Of a stretch of DNA of 64,000 nucleotides, positions 43,694 to 51,829 are shown piece by piece; positions within the stretch are counted from its first letter, which is position 1; every line of letters starts with the position of its first letter. The position numbers and the translations under genes were made by a program. The stretch covers positions 2,914,001 to 2,978,000 of the forward strand of contig NZ_CP019327.1 in assembly GCF_001971705.1 (NCBI RefSeq), read 5' to 3'. The notes beneath the pieces are model-generated. The model had not been told where the DNA came from. It saw only the letters and a list, made by a program, of their open reading frames with translations, and made no database searches. This DNA is from Natronorubrum daqingense (GTDB taxonomy: Archaea; Halobacteriota; Halobacteria; Halobacteriales; Natrialbaceae).

Positions 43694-44215
43694 ATGGATC
43701 ACCTCGAGGACCTCTCCGTCGACGAACTGCACGCCGCACTCGAGAACGTCGAGGGGAAAAAGCCGACACAGCGGTTACTCGCAGCGATTGCCTACAAAAA
43801 TGGCGTGACGCAGACGGAACTCGCAGACTGGCACAACGTCGAGCGAAAGACGATCTACAGTTGGCTCAACAGACTCGACGCGGAGTCACTCGAGGCGGCC
43901 GTCGAAGACGAACACCGGCCCGGCCGACCGCGAAAACTCTCCGAAGACGAGCGACTCGAGTTCGAACGAACGGTACAGGAGTCCCCACCCGACGCGTACG
44001 ATGTCGGTTCGGGTTGGAGTCCGTCGATCGTCCAGCAGTATTTGGTGGACACCTACGACGTCCACTATTCGCTGCCGAGTTGCCGCCGAATACTGAAAGA
44101 AATCGGATTCGAGTACCGAGGACAGACTCGGACAAGTGGTGTGAAAACACGGGACAAAACCAATGACTGGGCTACTAACGAACGAAAATCTTCTGGAAGA
44201 TGGTTTTTAGAGTAA
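43694..44215 (+). CDS. Orphan IS630-type helix-turn-helix protein
   Basis: A 173-residue protein, MDHLEDLSVDELHAALENVE. An HTH region (TQTELADWHNVERKTIYSWL) is followed by PGRPRKLSEDERLEFE and a second HTH (WSPSIVQQYLVDTYDVHYSL then SCRRILKEIGFEY). These match the DNA-binding part of IS630-family transposases; the DDE domain is absent and nothing resembling it follows in any frame. A TATA element (AACTTTTTAC) is placed 27 bp before the ATG, suggesting real expression. It could be a decayed transposon half or a recruited DNA-binding protein. rdfA starts 233 bp downstream on the same strand. Confidence 0.75.
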   Translation: MDHLEDLSVDELHAALENVEGKKPTQRLLAAIAYKNGVTQTELADWHNVERKTIYSWLNRLDAESLEAAVEDEHRPGRPRKLSEDERLEFERTVQESPPDAYDVGSGWSPSIVQQYLVDTYDVHYSLPSCRRILKEIGFEYRGQTRTSGVKTRDKTNDWATNERKSSGRWFLE

Positions 44216-44448
44216 TATAGCTCTACTATCCCATCCCGACGAATTTTGGTGATTGTTACGAAATTGTTCGATATTGGTTCTCTACCGGATTATCGCCTAG
44301 GCAACACGTTCCACCTTGCGATTACTATTGGTGGGTGATTACTTTTAATTCAACCACCGCTCGTTTCGGGAGTCGTTTCCTCCTTCCGTATCGTTCGACG
44401 ACACGAACTCCGAAACAGTAAGGATGCTGTGCCCACCTCTCGAAAACG

Positions 44449-45072
44449 ATGGTTCCAGCGGAATCAGACGACGAGCAACGTCGGACTCGAGGCGGGAAAG
44501 TCGCACGCGTGATTCACCAGTACGACCTCGAGGGATTCGGCGTCGAGTTAGAACGCGCCTGGACTGCCGAAGGCGAGGACCGACGCAGTCTCAGAGCGCT
44601 CGCCGACGATCTCAATCGCGAACTCCTGCGCGCGTCGATCCGTCGGGCTGACGGCGATTCCCTCGAGACCGAACTCGACGCCCTCTATCAGGGACTCGCC
44701 GACGAGGGGGTCAGTTCGGCGGATCGGACGCGTATCCGCCGCCGTCTCGAGCGTCGCGGCGTCGACGTCGACCAGCTCGAGTCCGACTTCGTCTCGTACC
44801 AGGCGGTTCGGACCTACCTCACGAAACACCGCGACGCAACCTACGAGAAGCCCGAGACGGACCGCCTTGGCGAGACGAAAACCACGATCGAACGCTTGCG
44901 GAGCAAGACCGAGACCGTCTCGGCCAACCGCCTCGAGCGCCTCGAGCGCGCCGACGAGTTGGCCGTCGGCGACCTCACCGTTACCGTCGACGTGCGGGCG
45001 ACCTGTCGCGAGTGTGGAGCACAGTACACCGTCACCGAACTCCTCGAGGAGCGAGGGTGTGAGTGTTCGTGA
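44449..45072 (+). CDS. rdfA: RdfA-like protein (rod-determining factor family)
   Basis: A 207-residue protein. KVARVIHQYDLEGFGVELERAW opens the family block, with FVSYQAVRTYLTKH in the middle and a C-terminal knuckle CRECGAQYTVTELLEERGC ending in CS. It resembles the haloarchaeal RdfA family, named for a rod-shape role in Haloferax volcanii. I recall it being encoded beside an archaea-specific SMC-related protein, as here. The C-terminal Cys set (CxxC plus CxC) suggests zinc binding. The partner gene begins 123 bp downstream but has its own promoter region with a palindrome. Confidence 0.72.
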   Translation: MVPAESDDEQRRTRGGKVARVIHQYDLEGFGVELERAWTAEGEDRRSLRALADDLNRELLRASIRRADGDSLETELDALYQGLADEGVSSADRTRIRRRLERRGVDVDQLESDFVSYQAVRTYLTKHRDATYEKPETDRLGETKTTIERLRSKTETVSANRLERLERADELAVGDLTVTVDVRATCRECGAQYTVTELLEERGCECS

Positions 45073-45122
45073 TCGGTCATCGGCTCGAATCGGTGCGCTG
45101 GTCGTCCGATCTCTTCGACCAT

Positions 45123-45140
45123 AACACGGGTACCAGTGTT
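45123..45140. promoter_or_regulatory. 18-bp near-palindrome upstream of the SMC-like gene
   Basis: AACACGGGTACCAGTGTT is a near-perfect palindrome (one mismatched pair) centred on GGTACC. It lies 56 bp before ATG 45196. A near-identical copy sits after the gene at 47255-47272. Confidence 0.5.
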
Positions 45141-45195
45141 ATTTCTGGGAATCGCAGTGCTATCTTTTTTGTACTCGGCCGTCGGTCATTCGTGT

Positions 45196-47139
45196 ATGGT
45201 AACTAATTCCCTCGAGACCCAATCGCTCTCCCTCGAGGCGTCGAACGTCGGGGGTATCGACGAAACGTCGGTGCGACTCTCGCCGGACGTCACGGTGCTC
45301 TCGGGCCGTAACGCGACGAATCGAACCTCGCTTTTACAGGCAATCATGGCCGTCCTCGGTAGCGACAACGTGTCCGTCAAAGCCGACAGTTCGACGGCAC
45401 ACGTTTCGCTCTCGATCGACGAAGAAACGTACACGCGAACGATCACGACCGAAAACGGGACACGACAGACGGGGGGCGATCCGTACCTGGAGGATTCGAC
45501 ACTGGCAGATCTCTTCGCGTTTTTGCTCGAGTCGAACGACATTCGTCGGGCGGTCACGACCGAGCAAGACCTCCGCGAACTCATCATGGAGCCCGTCGAT
45601 ACGGACGAAATCGAGGCCGAAACCGAACGCCTCGTCCAGAACCGAGCGGAGATTGCCGACGAGCTCGAGGAACTCACATCGTTGAAACAGCGACTCCCGT
45701 CTCTCGAGGAGCAGCGGACGGAGCTTCGAGACGAGATCGACTCGACGGAAGCAGAACTCGCGGATCTCGAAGCACAACTCGACGACCACGACGCTGATGT
45801 CACGGAAACGCGAGCGGAGAAAAACGAAGTCGAACAACTCCTCGCCGACCTCCGAGAGAAACGAAGCTCGCTCGAAGACGTTCGATACACCCTCGAGACC
45901 GAAAAACGGAGTCTCACCTCGCTTCGATCCGAACGCTCGGAACTCGAGGCGGAACTCGAGGATCTGCCAGCACCCACCACGAGTACGCGTTCCGAACTCG
46001 AATCGGAAATCTCGTCCCTCCGAGAGCGAAAGCAGCGCCTTGAGTCGGAAATTAGCGACGTCCAGAGCGTCGTCCGCTTCAACGAGGATATGTTAGATGG
46101 AAATACACCGTCGCTTCTCACCGATACTCGATCCGGAGACGACGACCCAGTGACGGACGCGCTCGTCTCCGAGGAGACGGTTACCTGCTGGACCTGCCAC
46201 AGCGAGGTCGAAGTCGACCAGATCGAAACGACCGCGGAGATCCTTCGAGACCGGTGTCAGGAGAATCTCGACGTCGTCGGCGATCTCAAATCCGAGATCG
46301 CGAAACTTCGCGACGAGAAAGCCGATCTCGAGGAAACGGCACAACGACGTACCCAACTCGAACGTCGTATCGACGAACTCGAAGACGAAATCGAAGAAAC
46401 TGACGAGCAAACCGACGACCTCGCCACGGAGCGTGACGACCTGCGCGAAGAAATCGCCTCGCTCGAGGACGAAATCGAGTCGAAAGAAGACGAATCCTAC
46501 GACGCGATTCTCGAGATCCACCGCGAGGCGAATCAACTCGAGTACGACCTCGGTTCCCTGGAGAGCGACCTCGAGCGCGTCGAGGACGAAATCGAGTCGA
46601 TCGAATCGAAACTCCGGCGTGAGGACGACCTCGAGGCGGAGCACGCACGGCTCAAAGACGAAATCGAAGAGCTGCGGATGACGGTCGAGCGGATCGAACA
46701 GCAGGTGATCGACGAGTTTAACGAGCACATGGACACCGTCCTCGAGTTGCTCGATTACCGGAACCTGGAACGGATATGGTTAGAACGGGCGGAGACGGAC
46801 GTTCGCGACGGTCGCCAGATCGTGACGAAGAGCACCTTCACCCTCCACGTGATCCGCCAGACCGAAAGTGGCACGGCGTACGAGGACACCGTCGAACACC
46901 TCAGCGAGAGCGAACGCGAAATCACGGGATTGATCCTCGGATTGGCTGGCTACTTGGCACACGACGTCTACGAGACCGTTCCGTTCGTGCTTTTGGACTC
47001 GCTCGAGGCGATCGACGCCGAACGGATCGCGACGCTCATCGATTATCTCACCGAGTACAGTCCGTCGCTGGTCGTCGCGTTGCTCGAGGAGGACGCTGCA
47101 GCACTGGACGACGAGTACCGATACGTTTCGGAAATATAA
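45196..47139 (+). CDS. Archaea-specific SMC/Rad50-like protein (Sph-type)
   Basis: A 647-residue ABC-type ATPase with long coiled coils. The Walker A-like loop is SGRNATNRTS (residues 36-45): the lysine of GKS/T is replaced by Arg43. Two coiled-coil arms (about 125-310 and 345-530) flank a central hook TCWTCH with Cys331 and Cys334, as in Rad50. The signature region is HLSESEREITGLILGL and Walker B is PFVLLDSLEAID (Asp601). ATG 45196 is chosen: a TATA-like CTTTTTTGTAC lies about 27 bp upstream. It fits the haloarchaeal SMC-related group (Sph1-like). Role in cell shape or chromosome structure is inferred from its rdfA neighbour. Confidence 0.85.
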   Translation: MVTNSLETQSLSLEASNVGGIDETSVRLSPDVTVLSGRNATNRTSLLQAIMAVLGSDNVSVKADSSTAHVSLSIDEETYTRTITTENGTRQTGGDPYLEDSTLADLFAFLLESNDIRRAVTTEQDLRELIMEPVDTDEIEAETERLVQNRAEIADELEELTSLKQRLPSLEEQRTELRDEIDSTEAELADLEAQLDDHDADVTETRAEKNEVEQLLADLREKRSSLEDVRYTLETEKRSLTSLRSERSELEAELEDLPAPTTSTRSELESEISSLRERKQRLESEISDVQSVVRFNEDMLDGNTPSLLTDTRSGDDDPVTDALVSEETVTCWTCHSEVEVDQIETTAEILRDRCQENLDVVGDLKSEIAKLRDEKADLEETAQRRTQLERRIDELEDEIEETDEQTDDLATERDDLREEIASLEDEIESKEDESYDAILEIHREANQLEYDLGSLESDLERVEDEIESIESKLRREDDLEAEHARLKDEIEELRMTVERIEQQVIDEFNEHMDTVLELLDYRNLERIWLERAETDVRDGRQIVTKSTFTLHVIRQTESGTAYEDTVEHLSESEREITGLILGLAGYLAHDVYETVPFVLLDSLEAIDAERIATLIDYLTEYSPSLVVALLEEDAAALDDEYRYVSEI

Positions 47140-48162
47140 TTCGGAGGAGCTTCGTTTCTGGAATCTATGTTCGTCGCTCGTTTTGCATTCGTTCGATCGA
47201 CCGAGAGCGTCGTTCGGCTCGTCCGTTGTCGTCTCCGGTCGGTCGCTGTGGCCGAACAGTGGTACCAGTGTTAGCAATTGGTTGCAGGGCTGTCTCGTTA
47301 CTCGCCCCACTCTCGCTCGAAGATTCGATACTGTTCGCACCACTGTCCGACACGATCTTAGAATGTGGGCGATTGTGCTGATAACTGCTGACTATCTTGG
47401 ACCCTGTCTAGCAATCTACCGGACTTATTGAACCCGATTTTGGCTATTCCGAAAGCACGGTTACGCGTTTCACGGGGAATACCAGCTGTGGGAACCTGCC
47501 GGTAGCGGATCGAACGTTCTCTACTGTGACTCAGCCGGTCGAAAACTGTCGTCGTCGTCGCGAGCGTACACGGTATGTGTCAGTATCTGCCCGATCAAGT
47601 GAACTCGACGTGTCTCTAGTCAGTGTCTAGCCATCTGTCTTGTATCGAAACGTCTTCCTGAAGTCGGTCGCTCCATCGAATTGGGTTCGACGATTCCGAA
47701 ACGGCTGTCGAATCTCGTCTGTTGCTACGACGTGTGCATTCGACTCGACATCACTTCGACGCTGTCTCGGCGATAATCGGCTCTCCACCGCGTGGTTTGC
47801 CGGTATACGACGGCTGAGGAGGATTGGTCGGTCGTACTCTCAGTTCTTCGACGACTGCCTCGTCTATCGATATGTTCATCCCACTCACACTCTTCGCTAA
47901 ATTTCGATTTCCGTTTCTTTGCCCGAATTGCCGTTTCTCGCGCCACCACGAACCCGTTTCGTCGTTCTCGAGACGAGTCGTAACGCCAACTTGTTGGAGA
48001 ATATCGCCGCGAGTCGATTTCGGTGTGACCGAATAGTTGTGGCCGCGCCGAGAGTCGAATATCGAATTTCACGCTACAACACTCAGAACCCATATATTCG
48101 CCACTTCTCCAGGTCGGGATCATCAAAGAGTATATGTACATTCACCTACTGTAATATAGACA
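47140..48162. other. 1.0-kb region without a recognisable gene
   Basis: Open frames on both strands are short, Arg/Ser-rich and match nothing I know. It looks less GC-rich than its surroundings and contains many stop codons in all frames. It holds the second 18-bp near-palindrome (47255-47272) and the promoter of the IclR gene (AGTATATGTAC near 48131). It may be decayed DNA from a lost mobile element. Confidence 0.55.
47255..47272. repeat. Second copy of the 18-bp near-palindrome
   Basis: AACAGTGGTACCAGTGTT matches 45123-45140 at 16 of 18 positions, and the next base (A) is also shared. It is centred on TGGTACCA. The two copies bracket the SMC-like gene. Confidence 0.5.
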
Positions 48163-48933
48163 ATGACACGCAAAACCGATAACGGGCGTCGGATCAAGGC
48201 GACGGAGACGACCTTCGCTGTCGTCGAAACGCTGGCCGACCTCGAGTGTGCGCGGTTGTCGGAGATCGCCGCCGAGGTCGGAATTGCGAACAGTACCGCT
48301 TCGGAACACCTGTCGACGTTACAAGACCACGGTTACGTCGTCGAGGACGACGATGGGTACCGACTCGGCCTACGGTTTATGGATACGGGGACGCAGGCCA
48401 AACGCTACTACGATACCCTCCTCTCGGCGTCGAAACCAGTGTTAGAACAATTGGTCAACGACACCGGCGAGACGGTGAACCTGATCACGAACGAGAACAA
48501 CATGGCCGTCTACGTCGACCGCCTGTTCGGCACTCGAGGCGTCCCGACCGACTCCTGGGTCGGCAAACGACGACCGCTGCACATGCTCGCGGGCGGCAAA
48601 GCGATTCTCGCCGAGTTGCCCGAGGAGGAACTCGACGCGGTCGTCGAAGAACACGGCTTTCCCGCGGCCTCCGAGCACACGATCACCTCTCGAGACGAAC
48701 TCGAGGCGGAACTCGAGACGATACGCGAGGAGGGTATTTCGTTCAACGACCGCGAGTCTCACAAGCAGATTCGGGCCGTCGGGACGGCCATCGTCCTCGA
48801 CGACGGCGTCTACGGCTCCGTCTCGATCGCCGGCCCGGCACAGCGCTTTCGGGGGTCGTACTTCCGCGAGGAACTGCCGAACATGCTGTTGGGCGTCGTC
48901 AACGAAATCGAACTCAAACTCACGTACCGCTGA
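48163..48933 (+). CDS. IclR family transcriptional regulator
   Basis: A 256-residue regulator. The winged HTH is AEVGIANSTASEHLSTLQDHGYV; the effector domain contains YVDRLFGTRGVPTDSWVGKRRPLHMLAGGKAILAEL in pieces and ends GSVSIAGPAQRFRGSYF. IclR proteins usually sense small acids or aromatics and control nearby catabolic genes. Here the glutaryl-CoA dehydrogenase-like gene starts 96 bp downstream on the same strand. A TATA-like TATATG lies about 31 bp before the ATG. It is the best candidate regulator of the region to the right. Confidence 0.93.
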   Translation: MTRKTDNGRRIKATETTFAVVETLADLECARLSEIAAEVGIANSTASEHLSTLQDHGYVVEDDDGYRLGLRFMDTGTQAKRYYDTLLSASKPVLEQLVNDTGETVNLITNENNMAVYVDRLFGTRGVPTDSWVGKRRPLHMLAGGKAILAELPEEELDAVVEEHGFPAASEHTITSRDELEAELETIREEGISFNDRESHKQIRAVGTAIVLDDGVYGSVSIAGPAQRFRGSYFREELPNMLLGVVNEIELKLTYR

Positions 48934-49028
48934 CGTCCCGGTCGGTTTTCGTGTCATCCGTTTCTGCGACGCGGTCTCGCCTCGCTCGAAACAAAGGACT
49001 ATATCGCCACTCTCGTTACGTTTACGTA

Positions 49029-50192
49029 ATGCTCGACTTCGTCAACGTAGAAGACGACCTCGCGGAGGAAGAACGAATGATTCGGGACACGGCGCGAGAG
49101 TTCGTCGACGAACGCGTCAAACCCGACATCGGCGACCACTTCGAAAACGGCACGTTCCCTACCGACCTCATCGCCGAAATGGGCGAACTGGGCTTTTACG
49201 CGCCGAACCTCGAGGGCTACGGCTCGCCGAACGTCTCCGAAACCGCGTACGGACTCCTGATGCAAGAACTCGAGGCCGGCGACTCGGGGCTGCGCTCGAT
49301 GGCCTCCGTCCAGGGTGCCCTCGTCATGTATCCCATCCACGCCTACGGCAGCGAGGAGCAGAAAGAGGAGTGGCTGCCCGCGATGGGTCGGGGCGACGCC
49401 ATCGGCTGTTTCGGCTTGACAGAGCCCGAGCACGGCTCGAACCCCTCGGCGATGGAGACCCACGCCGAAGCCGACGGCGACGGCTACGTGCTGAACGGCT
49501 CGAAAACCTGGATCACTAACTCCCCAATTTCCGATGTGGCCATCGTCTGGGCGCGCGATCGCTCGAGCGCGGACGACCCCGTTCGGGGCTTTTTGGTCGA
49601 GACGGACCGCGACGGGATTACGACGAATAAGATCACGGAGAAACTCTCGCTGCGTGCGTCGATCACGGGCGAGATCGGCCTCAACGACGTTTACGTGCCC
49701 GCGGAGAACGTCCTGCCGGGCGTCTCGGGTATGAAGGGGCCGCTGTCGTGTCTCACGCAGGCACGCTACGGTATCGCCTGGGGGGCCGTCGGTGCCGCAC
49801 GCGACTGTTTCGAAGAAGCGCGTCAGTACGCCCAGGATCGCGACCAGTTCGGCGGCCCGATCGGACGCTTCCAACTCCAACAGCGCAAACTCGCGGAGAT
49901 GGGCACGCAGATCACGCTCGCTCAGCTATTGGCCCACCGCCTGGCCGAACTCAAAGAGCGCGGCGAGATGCGCCCCCAGCACGTCTCGATGGCCAAACGC
50001 AACAACGTCCGCACCGCGCGCGACCAATCCCGGATCGCCCGCGAGATGCTCGGTGGCAACGGCATCACGACCGACTACTCGCCGATGCGTCACATGGCCA
50101 ACCTCGAGACGGTCTACACCTACGAGGGGACCCACGACATCCACACGCTCGTGCTGGGCGAGGAGTTCACCGGACTCAAAGCCTATCAATAA
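49029..50192 (+). CDS. Glutaryl-CoA dehydrogenase-like acyl-CoA dehydrogenase
   Basis: A flavoenzyme of 387 residues. RSMASVQGALVMYPIHAYGS, GCFGLTEPEHGSNPSAMET and GYVLNGSKTWITNSP track glutaryl-CoA dehydrogenase closely, and the catalytic base is present in TYEGTHDIH. It would oxidise and decarboxylate glutaryl-CoA to crotonyl-CoA. Some relatives act on other acyl-CoAs, so substrate is probable rather than certain. A TATA-like ACTATATC lies about 30 bp before ATG 49029, implying its own leaderless promoter under the IclR regulator. Confidence 0.88.
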   Translation: MLDFVNVEDDLAEEERMIRDTAREFVDERVKPDIGDHFENGTFPTDLIAEMGELGFYAPNLEGYGSPNVSETAYGLLMQELEAGDSGLRSMASVQGALVMYPIHAYGSEEQKEEWLPAMGRGDAIGCFGLTEPEHGSNPSAMETHAEADGDGYVLNGSKTWITNSPISDVAIVWARDRSSADDPVRGFLVETDRDGITTNKITEKLSLRASITGEIGLNDVYVPAENVLPGVSGMKGPLSCLTQARYGIAWGAVGAARDCFEEARQYAQDRDQFGGPIGRFQLQQRKLAEMGTQITLAQLLAHRLAELKERGEMRPQHVSMAKRNNVRTARDQSRIAREMLGGNGITTDYSPMRHMANLETVYTYEGTHDIHTLVLGEEFTGLKAYQ

Positions 50193-50250
50193 CGCACTCG
50201 CTGATTCTGTTTTTCGTCACTCGCTGCAACTGTGCCGAGGACCACAACCA

Positions 50251-50258
50251 TTTGTACT
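50251..50258 (+). promoter_or_regulatory. TATA element for the leader ORF and M20 gene
   Basis: TTTGTACT is centred about 26 bp before ATG 50279. If this is the box, the transcript starts at the leader ORF, 41 bases before the M20 start codon. Confidence 0.45.
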
Positions 50259-50278
50259 CCGCCGGGAAATGCCACAGC

Positions 50279-50323
50279 ATGACACGCATGCTGGATGCAT
50301 ACCCCTCGGTGATCGATCGATGA
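50279..50323 (+). CDS. 14-codon leader ORF overlapping the M20 start
   Basis: ATG 50279 begins MTRMLDAYPSVIDR and stops at TGA 50321-50323, overlapping the M20 ATG (50320) as ATGA. A TATA element lies 26 bp before 50279, so this would be the 5' end of a leaderless transcript. Translation of the short ORF would deliver ribosomes to the M20 start, which has no clear ribosome binding site. Coding cannot be proven by eye. Confidence 0.4.
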   Translation: MTRMLDAYPSVIDR

Positions 50324-51720
50324 GTACGGACGCGTTCGAGGCACTCGAGGACCACCGTGAGCGCCACCTCGAGGATCTGCAGGATCTCCTCGCGCAGCCG
50401 TCGATCAGCGCGACGGGCGAGGGAATCGAGGACTGCGTCGAGCTGGTCCGACGCTCGTGTCTCGAGTACGGCTTCGACGACGCGGAGATCGTCGAGACGC
50501 CGGGACGACCGGCGGTGATCGCCCGCGCATCGGCCGACCCCGACGCGGTCGAAACCGAGGGGGACGTGCCGACGGTGTTGCTGTACGGCCACTACGACGT
50601 GCAACCCGCTTCGCCCTCGGAGTGGTCCTCGCCCCCGTTCGAGCCGACGATTCGTGCGGGACCCGACGGCGACCGGCGGCTGTACGCACGCGGCGCAGGC
50701 GACAACAAGGGCCAGTGGTTCGCCCACCTCTGTGGCGTGGAGGCACTCCGCGAAACCACTGGATTGCCGGCCGACGTCGTCCTCCTGGTCGAAGGCGAGG
50801 AAGAAAGCGGCAGCGAGCACCTCGAGCAACTCGTCCGGGACCGTCGAGGCGACCTCGAGGCGGACGTGGCCATCGTCGCCGATGGCCCGATCGACTCCTC
50901 GGGACGCCCCCACGTCTTGTTCGGCTCTCGCGGCCTGTTGTTCGTCGACATCGACGCGAACGGGGCGAATCGAGACCTCCACTCCGGAAACTTCGGCGGG
51001 CCGGTGCCGAATCCGGCGACGGCCGTCGTCGACGTGATCTCGTCGCTTCGAGACGAGGACGGCCGAATTACGCTCCCCGGATTCTACGACGACGTGCGAG
51101 TCGTGACGGACGCGGATCGCGACGTGCTGGACGCAATCTCGGTCGACGAGGATGCGATCGAAGCCGACCTCGGCCTCTCGTCGCTCGAGTTAGACCCCGA
51201 CGAGGGGTACGTCGAACGACTGCTCACTCGGCCGAATCTCAACGTTGCGGGCCTCGACGCGGGCTATCAGGGCGAGGGGATGAAGACGGTGCTCCCCTCG
51301 GAAGCCAGTGCGAAGATCGACTTCCGACTGGTCGCGGATCAGGACCCCGCGGCCGTCTTCGACGCGCTGTGTGCCCACGCTCGCGAGCAGGTGCCGGAGG
51401 GGGTCGAGATCGAACTCACGAAAATCGCGTCGATGGACCCCCAGCGGACGGCCGCGGATAGTCCCGTCGTCGATCCCGCGGTTCGAGCGGTCGACAGCGC
51501 TTGGGACGACGATCCGATCCTCAAACCGTCGCTGGGCGGCTCGGTCCCGACCTACGTCTTCGCCGACGCCCTCGACGTCCCGTGTCTCGTGATCCCCTAC
51601 GCGAACGAAGACGAGAACAACCACGCTCCGAACGAGAACATCGAACTCTCGTGTTTCCGCGCCGGCTGTCGCACGACGGCGGCGTTGCTCGCGGAGCTGG
51701 GATCGGCCGACCTCGAGTAG
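50320..51720 (+). CDS. M20 family metallopeptidase / amidohydrolase
   Basis: A 466-residue dinuclear zinc peptidase. Metal ligands are in LYGHYDVQP, ARGAGDNKGQ, VEGEEESGSEHL, VADGPI and a late NNHAPNE. A dimerisation (lid) domain interrupts the catalytic domain (about 190-310; RDLHSGNFGG). It matches dipeptidase/ArgE-DapE-like enzymes cleaving small peptides or N-acyl amino acids. It is followed within 110 bp by a gamma-glutamyltransferase, so peptide or gamma-glutamyl compounds may feed the catabolic region. ATG 50320 overlaps a 14-codon leader ORF. Confidence 0.92.
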   Translation: MSTDAFEALEDHRERHLEDLQDLLAQPSISATGEGIEDCVELVRRSCLEYGFDDAEIVETPGRPAVIARASADPDAVETEGDVPTVLLYGHYDVQPASPSEWSSPPFEPTIRAGPDGDRRLYARGAGDNKGQWFAHLCGVEALRETTGLPADVVLLVEGEEESGSEHLEQLVRDRRGDLEADVAIVADGPIDSSGRPHVLFGSRGLLFVDIDANGANRDLHSGNFGGPVPNPATAVVDVISSLRDEDGRITLPGFYDDVRVVTDADRDVLDAISVDEDAIEADLGLSSLELDPDEGYVERLLTRPNLNVAGLDAGYQGEGMKTVLPSEASAKIDFRLVADQDPAAVFDALCAHAREQVPEGVEIELTKIASMDPQRTAADSPVVDPAVRAVDSAWDDDPILKPSLGGSVPTYVFADALDVPCLVIPYANEDENNHAPNENIELSCFRAGCRTTAALLAELGSADLE

Positions 51721-51829
51721 TCCGATCACGTTCGAGGTCGCGTTTGGGGAAGCACTTCGACGACGCCTCCGCCACTCGAGGATGCGTGACAATACCAATG
51801 CTTTTGGCATCGCTCGCGGATGCCCAGAT

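Noticed and set aside
44216-44448. Possible second half of an IS630 element after the orphan HTH gene
   Set aside because: No frame encodes a DDE domain and no inverted-repeat ends were found by eye.
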